A DNA stretch of 64,000 bases from Chloroflexota bacterium (GTDB taxonomy: Bacteria > Chloroflexota > Anaerolineae > UBA7937 > B3-Chlor): the NCBI GenBank assembly GCA_030603665.1, contig JAUVXJ010000002.1:310001-374000 (forward strand), given 5' to 3'. The notes under the pieces were generated by a model, which was not told the origin of the DNA, made no database searches, and saw nothing but the letters and a program-made list of their open reading frames with translations. Position 1 is the stretch's first letter. Every line of letters starts with the position of its first letter. The translations under genes were made by a program, and so were the position numbers. Below are positions 43,516 to 51,128 of this stretch, one piece after another.

Positions 43516-45237
43516 ATGCCCAAGCAGGGGAAAGTCAGTGCCGAATGGTGGATTAGCCACCTACGGTGGGCACTGCTAGTCGCCGTCTTGATCATCAGTA
43601 CCCAGGACCCCGCTCAGAGAGCCCGGATCTTCCCCATCATCGTGGTACTGCTGGCAGGTGCGATCTACAATTTGGTGGTAGTGCTCCTGCTGCACTTTGA
43701 GCGTCCGTTCCGCTGGTTCAAAGAAGTGACTCTGGGCTTGGACACCTTTCTCATAGTGGTTCTCGCCTATCTCTCAGGCCAAGCCTCCTACTTTCTGCTC
43801 TCTCTATTCCCCATCATTGTGGCCGCCATGCAGTTCGGCATGGAGATAAGCATCCTCGTGGCCAGCCTGGTCACGGCAGCGCACAGCGGCTTCGTGTTCT
43901 TGCTTCAACCCTGGCTGGCGGCTGGTCAAGCCCTGCTCGCCACCACCGTCAGTATCCTGGCACTGTTCATCGCGGCACTCGTGACCAGCTTGCTCCGACC
44001 CAAGGCACAGGCTCCGGTGGACCAGGCGGAGCTTGAGCTGCCTCCGAGCGCTGCCTACCGAGAGCGGTTCAGGGCCATCTATGAGATGACAGGCGAACTG
44101 ATCAGCTCGCTGAACTATCAGCTTATCCTTGACAAGATGCTGGATGTCGGTCTTGCCGACTATAAGGAAAGTGGGCAGAGGAGTCTACAACGCCCGGTAG
44201 GCATGGTCCTGTTCTTTGACGAAGAGCAGGACAGCCTGTACGTCGCAGCATCGCGCAATCTCAGCAAGACCGATGAACTCAAGCGGCTGAAGGGGGACAC
44301 GGGTCTCATAGGCCACGTCCTTTCCCGGGGCGAACCGGCGAGAAGCAGCCGTCCCAGTACGGATCGTGAGTTGTCCGCTTTTCGCGCCGTGCGCCGCTGT
44401 CGCTCGGTTCTGTGCATCCCCCTGAGGGCTGGTCTGGAGCTATACGGAGTAGCACTCTTCGCTAGCCCAGAGGTCGACGCCTACGGTGACGCATACATGG
44501 AACTGATAACTGCCTTCTGCAACCAGGCGAGCATAGCCTTGCAGAACGCCGAGCTGTATCAGAACCTACAAGCGGAGAGAAAGAGGGTTCTCTTCAGCGA
44601 CGAGGAGCTGCGAAGGCAGTTGGCCCGCGAACTGCACGATGGTCCGACTCAGAGCGTATCCTCGATCGCTATGCGTCTGGACTTCGTGCGCACGCTCCTG
44701 GACTCGAATCCAGCCCAAGCCAGGCGAGAGCTGGACAAGCTGGAAAGGCTGGCCGGCCAGGCGGTTAAGGAAGTGCGCACCATGCTTTTCAGCATGCGCC
44801 CCATGATCCTCGAGACTCAGGGGCTAGCCGCCGCGCTCGCGCAATACGCGGACCGCGTCAGGCAGACCGACTATGTCGATGTCGTCCTCAATGCTGACAA
44901 GCTCGCCGAGCGCCCGGTGCCACTTGTGGAAGGAGCTACCTTCTTTATCCTTGAAGAAGCGATCAACAACGCCAAGAAGCACGCCGACCCGCAGCACATC
45001 TGGGTCACTCTCCGAAGTAACAACGGTGAGCTCTTCGCCGAGGTGAGAGACGATGGCCAGGGATTCGATGTCGTCGAGGTCGAGGGTTCCTACGACCAAC
45101 GAACCAGCTTGGGCCTGATCAACATGCGTGAGCGAGCCCGCCTGATTAACGGCCTGCTGACCATCGAATCAAAGCCCATGGAGGGCACGACGGTCACACT
45201 CACCGCGCCCCTCAGCGGGGAGGAGGAGCCTCGATAG
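43516..45237 (+). CDS. NarL-type sensor histidine kinase with GAF domain
   Basis: A 573-residue sensor kinase. About six membrane spans (residues 15-160) are followed by a GAF domain (about 195-350), a HisKA_3 dimerisation helix with phospho-acceptor H374 (ARELHDGPTQ), and an HATPase_c domain (EEAINNAKKH N-box, DDGQGF G1 box). It should phosphorylate a NarL/LuxR-type response regulator, but none lies next to it, so the partner is elsewhere. The ATG at 43516 is chosen over TTG 43492, which sits close to the tRNA 3' end. Probably co-transcribed with tRNA-Val. Confidence 0.88.
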   Translation: MPKQGKVSAEWWISHLRWALLVAVLIISTQDPAQRARIFPIIVVLLAGAIYNLVVVLLLHFERPFRWFKEVTLGLDTFLIVVLAYLSGQASYFLLSLFPIIVAAMQFGMEISILVASLVTAAHSGFVFLLQPWLAAGQALLATTVSILALFIAALVTSLLRPKAQAPVDQAELELPPSAAYRERFRAIYEMTGELISSLNYQLILDKMLDVGLADYKESGQRSLQRPVGMVLFFDEEQDSLYVAASRNLSKTDELKRLKGDTGLIGHVLSRGEPARSSRPSTDRELSAFRAVRRCRSVLCIPLRAGLELYGVALFASPEVDAYGDAYMELITAFCNQASIALQNAELYQNLQAERKRVLFSDEELRRQLARELHDGPTQSVSSIAMRLDFVRTLLDSNPAQARRELDKLERLAGQAVKEVRTMLFSMRPMILETQGLAAALAQYADRVRQTDYVDVVLNADKLAERPVPLVEGATFFILEEAINNAKKHADPQHIWVTLRSNNGELFAEVRDDGQGFDVVEVEGSYDQRTSLGLINMRERARLINGLLTIESKPMEGTTVTLTAPLSGEEEPR

Positions 45238-45282
45238 TGCGATCCGCCCCGCGTGCCACACCTTATCATCGACAGGCGCCCG

Positions 45283-46089
45283 ATGTCGAACCTTGAACTC
45301 CTAGGAGCGCTGTTTGACTACAGGCTCGAGCTGGCTCTCTGGGTATTGTGCTCTATCCTCGTCTACGGACTCGGCGTCAACCTGTTGCATCGCGTTCGTC
45401 GTGCCCCGTCAAGTCGCTTCGGTCGCTATCTTACAGCACTTGAAGGCTGGCCGCACAGCCTGTGGCTGTTCCAAGGCCTGCGCTTTCTGTACTACCTCTT
45501 CATCCCCTACCTGGCTCTGACACGGGGAGTGACCAGTCCCATCCTCATGGGCATGTGGGGCATACACTGGTTCCAGCCCCAGTGGAGTGCAGAGCTGGCC
45601 TTGGGGGTGGCGCTTGGCCTGGGAGCGCTGCTCTTCCTACTGTGGAGCTGGCGTCACTCTCTTCTGATCACAAACGGGATGGAGCCTGGTGCGCAGGCCA
45701 CACCGTACCTGTTTCAGCGCAGGGTTCTTGCAGTACCTTGGGGCTGGGGCCTGATCGCGCTGGACATCCTGTACCTTGAGATGCATTGGGCGTTCTACCG
45801 GAGCGCCACGATCCGGGCGCTAGGGAGCTACTACGGGGTCTTCGCCGGCTTCCTGCTTGTCCTGGCGGAATGGGGGCTCAATCCAGCACTACGTCAAGGG
45901 GTCAGTGTCGCCAAGCGCGATGGGGAAACGATCACTACCATAGCCACAGCCTTCAGCATCAGCGTCATCTACTACTTCACGACCAATCTGTGGCTGTGCA
46001 TCGCGATCCACTTGATGATCCAGTTTGGACTGCTATCGTTCTTGGCGTTATCTCGTGGACTAGTTGATCACGAAGGAAAGCACGACTAA
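45283..46089 (+). CDS. Polytopic membrane protein of unknown function
   Basis: A 268-residue protein with about seven hydrophobic segments (for example LELALWVLCSILVYGLGVNL, and TNLWLCIAIHLMIQFGLLSF near the end). The last pair of helices with a His is loosely like CPBP-type intramembrane proteases, but the Glu-Glu and His motifs needed for that call are not clear. It follows the histidine kinase by 45 bp and may share its transcript. The start is uncertain: the ATG at 45283 is used, GTG 45253 is possible. Its 3' end overlaps the convergent small membrane gene by 30 bp. Confidence 0.6.
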   Translation: MSNLELLGALFDYRLELALWVLCSILVYGLGVNLLHRVRRAPSSRFGRYLTALEGWPHSLWLFQGLRFLYYLFIPYLALTRGVTSPILMGMWGIHWFQPQWSAELALGVALGLGALLFLLWSWRHSLLITNGMEPGAQATPYLFQRRVLAVPWGWGLIALDILYLEMHWAFYRSATIRALGSYYGVFAGFLLVLAEWGLNPALRQGVSVAKRDGETITTIATAFSISVIYYFTTNLWLCIAIHLMIQFGLLSFLALSRGLVDHEGKHD

Positions 46090-46296
46090 GGCGGCCAACA
46101 ACGTGCCTGCAATGATGGCAATCCTCTTCAGGTCGTCATACACATAAGCGTATTGCTCAGCGAAGTCCAGGGGAGAGCTGCCTCCAAGTCCGCCTATCCT
46201 GGTCTCGGCTGTCCTCTCGGCCGCTGGAGCGGTTCCGGTCCTCCCGGTGTCCCTGGCCGTTGTTCTACGGCGTGCACGACGCGATTTCTTAGCCAT
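46060..46296 (-). CDS. Small basic single-span membrane protein
   Basis: A 78-residue protein: a very basic N-terminus (MAKKSRRARRRTTAR), a short linker, and a C-terminal membrane span (IAIIAGTLLAALVVLSFVI). It lies 18 bp after the sortase gene with AGGAGAGGAAG ahead of the ATG, so it is translated as the second gene of that operon. The tail-anchor layout would leave the basic part in the cytoplasm. Function unknown; a sortase-associated factor or a simple hypothetical protein. Confidence 0.7.
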   Translation of the reverse strand: MAKKSRRARRRTTARDTGRTGTAPAAERTAETRIGGLGGSSPLDFAEQYAYVYDDLKRIAIIAGTLLAALVVLSFVIN

Positions 46297-46314
46297 TCTC
46301 TGTCTTCCTCTCCT

Positions 46315-47355
46315 CTACTGATTGGCGAGCTCGGCGATGACCACGAGTCGATGGGTGTCGATCAAGTACGGGTGGCAAGTGATAAGCGTCAGCGTCGAAT
46401 TGGGGGTCGGTTCAAGGAGACTCACCTCTGTTGGTTCGACCACCATCTTGGCCACCACCACATAGCTATGTGGGGTATCGCCCGTATAGACGATCACTTC
46501 GTCTCCAATACTGACGTCCTCGAGGTACCTGAAGATCTCTCCGTACACATCGTTGTGCCCAGAGATAACCATATTGCCCCTCTCACCGGGGTTCCCCGAG
46601 CCAATCCGATGCCCGGCACCCATCTTCAGTTCCTCCCAGCCGTCCCCTTCCACCACGGGTGCGTCAACGCCGATCCCTTCAATCAAGATCCTCGATGCTT
46701 GCCGAGGCCCGGGTGTCGGAATGGGAATGGAGGCACCAGGTTCCACGAGGTGAAGATACTGACCGGGCACCGCACCCTCCGTTGCAGGACGATGGCTGCC
46801 GCCAGGCAGCATCTGCGCTGGTGCCGCAACAGGAGTGGTCATATGCTCGGATCCCAGGGCCTCCGCGACCTCCTTGTTCAAGAGACGCAGGTCGGACAGG
46901 GAGCTGAAAATCACGAAGATCAGCCCGGCTAGGGCAGCCAATTCCAGGAGAAGGAGCAACCTGTCGCGCAATCTGGGGAAACCCTTCAGCCAGAACCTCT
47001 TGTTTATCCTGGACAGCAAGGAGACAGCATCGTCCACCACGCGGCCTTCCGGGACGATCTTCACCGTCTTGAACGCGGTACCTTCGTCTCCAACGGCATG
47101 CTCCGTAGATGCTACACGCATCGTGGGCGTGCGCGAAGGGTCTGCTTCAGGCGTGCGTCCCCGCTTCTGATACGCGGCAAGCCCAGCTGAGCTCTCCCTT
47201 CTCCCCCGCGCAACTTCAGCGAGATCACTGGGTTCACAGTCTTCCCCATCGGCGACGCGTCGAAACCGCTTGAGCGCTCGAGCGCGGCGCTTGGCCTCCA
47301 GGATCTCCTCCAGCTCCTCTATGCTAAGATCATCCAGTGAAGACCCACCACTCAT
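46315..47355 (-). CDS. Sortase (class D/E type) with long N-terminal cytoplasmic region
   Basis: A 346-residue cysteine transpeptidase. Residues 1-125 are a charged, probably cytoplasmic region (LDDLSIEELEEILEAKRRAR), a membrane span lies at about 128-150, and a sortase beta-barrel follows (about 195-346). Catalytic residues: H267 (VISGHND), C327 (LTLITCHP) and R336 (THRLVV). Such sortases attach secreted proteins to the wall or to each other. No protein with a clear LPxTG-type sorting tail is in this window. The ATG at 47355 has GAGGGG 7 nt upstream; GTG 47376 is the alternative. The long cytoplasmic part is unusual. Confidence 0.85.
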   Translation of the reverse strand: MSGGSSLDDLSIEELEEILEAKRRARALKRFRRVADGEDCEPSDLAEVARGRRESSAGLAAYQKRGRTPEADPSRTPTMRVASTEHAVGDEGTAFKTVKIVPEGRVVDDAVSLLSRINKRFWLKGFPRLRDRLLLLLELAALAGLIFVIFSSLSDLRLLNKEVAEALGSEHMTTPVAAPAQMLPGGSHRPATEGAVPGQYLHLVEPGASIPIPTPGPRQASRILIEGIGVDAPVVEGDGWEELKMGAGHRIGSGNPGERGNMVISGHNDVYGEIFRYLEDVSIGDEVIVYTGDTPHSYVVVAKMVVEPTEVSLLEPTPNSTLTLITCHPYLIDTHRLVVIAELANQ

Positions 47356-47408
47356 GGCACAACCCCTCGAAGGCACAACGCTGAGGCTATCCCAGCATCT
47401 TATGTAAA

Positions 47409-47436
47409 ATTATACCAAGGGTCGAAGAATAGTCAA
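47409..47436 (-). promoter_or_regulatory. Promoter of the sortase operon
   Basis: Minus strand: TTGACT (47436-47431), a 16-bp spacer, TATAAT (47414-47409) with TG before it (extended -10). It is 54 bp before the ATG. Confidence 0.68.
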
Positions 47437-47487
47437 GCGGGGCTTCAAGCACTGCTTTTCGGCAAGCTGACCAAGCAGAAGCGCCTC

Positions 47488-49116
47488 TCACGACTTCGCA
47501 CGCCACGGTCCGGACACCAGCCTGTGCCACACCATCTTCCACAGGTATTCTACGTCCTCCAGCCGCAATAGCCAGATCAGCACGCCATAGCTCATCATCC
47601 CCAGAGCGCCCCCGACCAGCACCACGAGCAACTCGCCCCAGGTCGTGGAGAAGGCGCCCAGGCCAGCCAGGAGCGGGATGCTCATGAAGACGACCATGCC
47701 GGTACCCAGAGACGCTGAGAGCACCTTGAGCGCCGTTCTAGGCAAACTTTGGCCTCGCAGCCCGTCGAAGTACCGATGGGCCAGGTAGAGCATCACCAGG
47801 GCATGCGTGCTCAATTGTGCCGAGTTTGCCAGTACCAGACCCAACATACCCAACGGGGCGATCAGCAGGAGTGCCACCACCAGGTATACGAGAACGCTGA
47901 GCACGCCCACCAATACGGGGGTTCTGGTGTCCTTCCTGGCGTAGAACGCGAAGATGAGAAGCTGGTCAATGGCAGCAAAGGGAAGCCCTATCAAGTAGAG
48001 GCGCAGGGCCTCGGCCGTGCGCACTGTATCATCAGGCCGGAAAGCCCCATGCTCGAACACCAAGGCTATCACCGGGGTCGACAGGACCAGAAGTCCCACG
48101 GTCGCCGGGGCGATGAGCAGCAGGACGACGCGAAGGCCCATTCCCAACGTCTTGCGGAAGCGAACCATGTCTGCTGACGAGGCCAACCGGGATAGAGATG
48201 GCAGCACGGCTGTGGAGACAGCCACTGCTACAAGCCCCAGAGGGAACTGGATGAGCGTCGTGGCGTTCTGCATCCAGGCGATGCTTTGTTCGCCCGTGCG
48301 CGATGCCAGATTCCGGTCGATGGCGATGCCCACCTGACTCACTAACAGACCGAGCGCCACAGGCAGATACAGGCGGCCCATGCGTCTCAGGCCTGGATGT
48401 CGCAGATCCAGCGCAAGCGAAAACCTGACGTCACGCAGCCCAGGGAACTGGATTGCCAGTTGAAGAATGGAACCCACAAGCACGCCCAGAGCCAGGCTGG
48501 CAATGCCGACCCGGTGTCCGAGGACTAAGGCCGCGACCACGATGCCCGCGTTGAAAGCGCTGGCCCCAAGAGCTGGATAGACGAACCGCTTGCTGGCGTA
48601 CAGTAGCCCGGTGGATGCTCCAGCCAGACCCAGAAAGAGCACAGCGGGCATCATTAGCCGCATGAGCCTGGTAGTCTCCGCGAGCAAGACAGGGTCGAAA
48701 CCGCCACCTAGCAGCCAGGCCACGGCAGGAGCGGCAAGTTCCAGCACTAGGACGATCGCGGAGAACGCAACAGCCGCGAGAGTAAACAACGCACTGACCA
48801 GCCGCCATAGCTCCTCTCGCTTCGCGGGAACCATGTAGTCGCTGAACACTGGGACGAGGGCGGCACTGATCATGCCTCCGATGAGCAGATCGTAGATCAT
48901 CGTGGGCACAATGGAGGCTACTCGAAAGGCGCTGACCATTCCCGTGGCGCCGAAGAGATGCGAGATGACGGTCTCTCGAACGAGGCCCAAGGCCCGGCTG
49001 CTGATGTTGCCCATGGCCACGATCACAGCTGCCTGGGCTATGTCCCTACCTTCGTCAGCCCCGGACTCGTCCTGATCCGGCGATACCTCGGCCACCGATA
49101 CAACCCCGGGGCTCAC
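47488..49116 (-). CDS. murJ: Lipid II flippase MurJ
   Basis: A 542-residue MviN/MurJ protein with about 14 membrane spans. The first region reads GNISSRALGLVRETVISHLFGATG, with the family's Arg residues, then SALVPVFSDYM-like and AWMQNATTLIQFPLGLVAVAVSTAVLPSLS starts (family signature). MurJ moves lipid-linked peptidoglycan precursor outward. Its GTG start overlaps the stop of the adenylyltransferase gene by 4 bp, so the two are co-translated. Length is normal. Confidence 0.92.
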   Translation of the reverse strand: MSPGVVSVAEVSPDQDESGADEGRDIAQAAVIVAMGNISSRALGLVRETVISHLFGATGMVSAFRVASIVPTMIYDLLIGGMISAALVPVFSDYMVPAKREELWRLVSALFTLAAVAFSAIVLVLELAAPAVAWLLGGGFDPVLLAETTRLMRLMMPAVLFLGLAGASTGLLYASKRFVYPALGASAFNAGIVVAALVLGHRVGIASLALGVLVGSILQLAIQFPGLRDVRFSLALDLRHPGLRRMGRLYLPVALGLLVSQVGIAIDRNLASRTGEQSIAWMQNATTLIQFPLGLVAVAVSTAVLPSLSRLASSADMVRFRKTLGMGLRVVLLLIAPATVGLLVLSTPVIALVFEHGAFRPDDTVRTAEALRLYLIGLPFAAIDQLLIFAFYARKDTRTPVLVGVLSVLVYLVVALLLIAPLGMLGLVLANSAQLSTHALVMLYLAHRYFDGLRGQSLPRTALKVLSASLGTGMVVFMSIPLLAGLGAFSTTWGELLVVLVGGALGMMSYGVLIWLLRLEDVEYLWKMVWHRLVSGPWRAKS

Positions 49117-49607
49117 TCGCCCGTCCCAGTATGATGGGCCAGCATATTCGAGACCAGGCTGCTTGTGGAACGATCGGGGATGAGCGACGTCAGATACACC
49201 CGTCCACCATACTGGGCCACCATCCTGGCCTCAGGCAGTTCCTCGATGCGGTAGTTGCCGCCCTTGACGTAGATGTCCGGCTTCAGTGTCCCTACCAGTC
49301 CCTCCGCGGTGCTCTCGCTGAAGATCACCACGTAGTCAACGCACTCCAGAGATGCCAGGATCTCAGCACGCTCCTCTTGCACCACGAATGGGCGCCCGGG
49401 CCCCTTCACGCCTCGAGTGGACCGGTCATCATTCAGCCCCACGATCAGCAGATCGCCCTGCTGGCTGGCCTCCTTGAGATAGCGAACATGCCCCACGTGC
49501 AGCAGGTCGAAGCAGCCGTTCGTGAAGACCACCTTCTTACCCTGCACTGCCGCCTCTGCCCGCAAGGCGGAGGCATCCACCAACGAGACCACCAACCCGC
49601 TCATCAT
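49113..49607 (-). CDS. HldE/RfaE-type sugar-phosphate adenylyltransferase (C-terminal domain only)
   Basis: A 164-residue cytidylyltransferase-like enzyme matching the adenylyltransferase half of HldE, which makes ADP-glycero-manno-heptose from heptose-1-phosphate and ATP. Motifs: VFTNGCFDLLHVGH (HxGH, H37/H40), VGLNDDRSTRGVKGPGRP, and KGGNYRIEELPE. No kinase half is fused or adjacent. The ATG at 49607 follows GGGGAGAGAGG; the longer frame from 49799 has no support and crosses the promoter. Together with the GT9 gene at 25.2 kb it suggests a heptose-containing glycan. Genes of this family occur in monoderms too, so lipopolysaccharide is not implied. Confidence 0.88.
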   Translation of the reverse strand: MMSGLVVSLVDASALRAEAAVQGKKVVFTNGCFDLLHVGHVRYLKEASQQGDLLIVGLNDDRSTRGVKGPGRPFVVQEERAEILASLECVDYVVIFSESTAEGLVGTLKPDIYVKGGNYRIEELPEARMVAQYGGRVYLTSLIPDRSTSSLVSNMLAHHTGTGE

Positions 49608-49635
49608 CGCCTCTCTCCCCACAAAGAACCAGAGT

Positions 49636-49664
49636 ATTGTATAGCGTTTACGGCCTTGGGTCAA
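49636..49664 (-). promoter_or_regulatory. Promoter of the adenylyltransferase-murJ operon
   Basis: Minus strand: TTGACC (49664-49659), a 17-bp spacer, TACAAT (49641-49636), 29 bp before the ATG. Confidence 0.68.
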
Positions 49665-49834
49665 GCCCGTGCGCCAGCAAAGGCTGGATGAGAACCGTGA
49701 GACAGGGACGTCTCGCGGCGGCGAAGCGGCCGAGCCAGTGACCGTAGGAGAGGTGTAAGAGGCATGCCAGAGGCAGGTCCCACTTCGTAGCCTGGGCAAG
49801 TCCTGTTCAGTAGCCCGCCTTCTCTATGCTATGC

Positions 49835-49840
49835 TATAAT
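49835..49840 (+). promoter_or_regulatory. Extended -10 promoter of the M23 peptidase gene
   Basis: TGCTATAAT (TATAAT at 49835-49840). The expected start site is near 49847, where an in-frame GTG also lies. No good -35 box is seen. Confidence 0.55.
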
Positions 49841-49885
49841 GGGCGCGTGAGCGGCGGGCGCCAAGAGTGGAGTTCAAGGACGAAA

Positions 49886-50854
49886 ATGCTGGCCGTTGCT
49901 CTCTTGGGCAGCGGTCTCATATTGATCTGTTTGCTCATCACGGTGGTCTATTCCGCATGGCCGATGGGCACGCTTGCCGCTATACTGCAAACCACCTCCA
50001 CCCCAACACCCATTCCAACGGCCACCCCCTCTTTCACACCCACCCCCATTCCCCTACCCACTGCGACCTACACCCATACGCCAACGCCGGAGATGGCCCA
50101 ACCTCAGGCTCACCAGTTGCTGGGCCGCCCGTTCGACGACGAGCATAGCAACGAGCCAAGCCGTCACTATCCCTATGGATCCACTGCCGGAGGGAAGTAT
50201 CGCGTTCACCGCGGTGCCGACTTTCCAAACCCTTCTGGCGTCCCAGTACTCGCCGCTGCCAGGGGGCGAGTCATCGTAGCTGGAACCGATCGCCGAGTCG
50301 TGTTTGGCGAGCGGGTGGGTTTCTACGGCAATGTGGTCATCGTCCAGCTTGAGCAGACGCATCGCGGTCAGAAGATCTACGTGCTCTACGGCCACCTGTC
50401 GAACGTGCGCGTTCAATTCCTCCAGGAGGTAGATGAAGGTGACCTGATTGGCGAGGTGGGTATGACCGGCGTCGCCATAGGCCCTCACCTGCATCTAGAA
50501 GTGCGGGTGGGTCAGAACAGCTACGAGCACACCAGGAATCCTGAACTCTGGTTGCGCCCCCTCCCTGAAAAGGGCACTGTGGCGGGCCTGCTCGTCGACG
50601 CACAGGGCCAGCCGATCCCTGGGCACGCTTTGACTTTCTACCGCAGTGAAACACCTGATCGGCGGTGGCAAGATGCAGCGACCTACCCCTTGAGTGAGGT
50701 CAATGTTGATGGCGAATGGCCGGAGAACTTCGTGGTGGGCGATGTCCCGGCCGGACAGTACCTGATCAACACCTATGTGAATGGTCGCCTCTACACCGAG
50801 GAGGTCACGGTGCGCGCAGGTGAGATCGCCTATGTCACCATGGTGTCCACATAG
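49886..50854 (+). CDS. Membrane-anchored M23-family metallopeptidase
   Basis: A 322-residue LytM/M23-type protein. A hydrophobic anchor (about 1-25), a Thr-Pro linker (about 35-72), then the peptidase domain (about 85-230) with zinc residues H108 and D112 (HRGADF), YGHLSNV, and the HLHLE pair late in the domain. The last ~95 residues form an Ig-like or carboxypeptidase-regulatory-type beta domain. M23 enzymes cut peptidoglycan cross-bridges or act as activators. ATG 49886 has AAGGA 5 nt upstream. GTG 49847 would add 13 residues with Arg/Lys before the span and would be leaderless, so the true start is not settled. Confidence 0.85.
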   Translation: MLAVALLGSGLILICLLITVVYSAWPMGTLAAILQTTSTPTPIPTATPSFTPTPIPLPTATYTHTPTPEMAQPQAHQLLGRPFDDEHSNEPSRHYPYGSTAGGKYRVHRGADFPNPSGVPVLAAARGRVIVAGTDRRVVFGERVGFYGNVVIVQLEQTHRGQKIYVLYGHLSNVRVQFLQEVDEGDLIGEVGMTGVAIGPHLHLEVRVGQNSYEHTRNPELWLRPLPEKGTVAGLLVDAQGQPIPGHALTFYRSETPDRRWQDAATYPLSEVNVDGEWPENFVVGDVPAGQYLINTYVNGRLYTEEVTVRAGEIAYVTMVST

Positions 50855-50881
50855 CCCGCACCGGACGCTCAGTCCAGCATT

Positions 50882-50977
50882 CGGGTGAGGCCTTGCTCCA
50901 GGCGAGGCGGCGGCTGAGGGTGGGCCGTCTTCGTGCTCGGTGGGAACCCCACTCTGACAGTACTGAACCCTCACCCG
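50882..50977 (+). other. Possible structured element upstream of dnaX
   Basis: A perfect 9-bp closing stem (CGGGTGAGG 50882-50890 with CCTCACCCG 50969-50977) encloses about 78 nt that can form hairpins CTTGC/GCGAG and GTGGG/CCCAC and contains the palindrome CAGTACTG. The size and position (just before dnaX-ybaB-recR) recall the SRP RNA gene in other bacteria, but the conserved SRP apical motif is missing. Strand is assumed from the direction of dnaX. Confidence 0.3.
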
Positions 50978-51024
50978 CACCAAGCTCAGAGCGGGCGGCT
51001 AACCCCGAATCCAGTGCCTGAACC

Positions 51025-51053
51025 TTGCAATTGTCCCCTGGTGATGATAAACT
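51025..51053 (+). promoter_or_regulatory. Possible promoter of the dnaX-ybaB-recR operon
   Basis: TTGCAA (51025-51030), a 17-bp spacer, TAAACT (51048-51053), 75 bp before the GTG. Confidence 0.5.
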
Positions 51054-51128
51054 AGACCCGGTCCTGGTTGAGGTCTCTCACCACAAGTTTCAGATCCCGC
51101 ACCGGCCACTCACCCGAGGAGACTCAGC

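Noticed and set aside
45283-46089. CPBP intramembrane protease call for the seven-span membrane protein
   Set aside because: The required Glu-Glu and His motifs could not be identified, so it is left as unknown.
50882-50977. SRP (4.5S-like) RNA gene upstream of dnaX
   Set aside because: Position and size fit, but the conserved apical motif (GGTCAGG and AGCAGCC parts) is absent on both strands. Kept only as an unassigned structured element.
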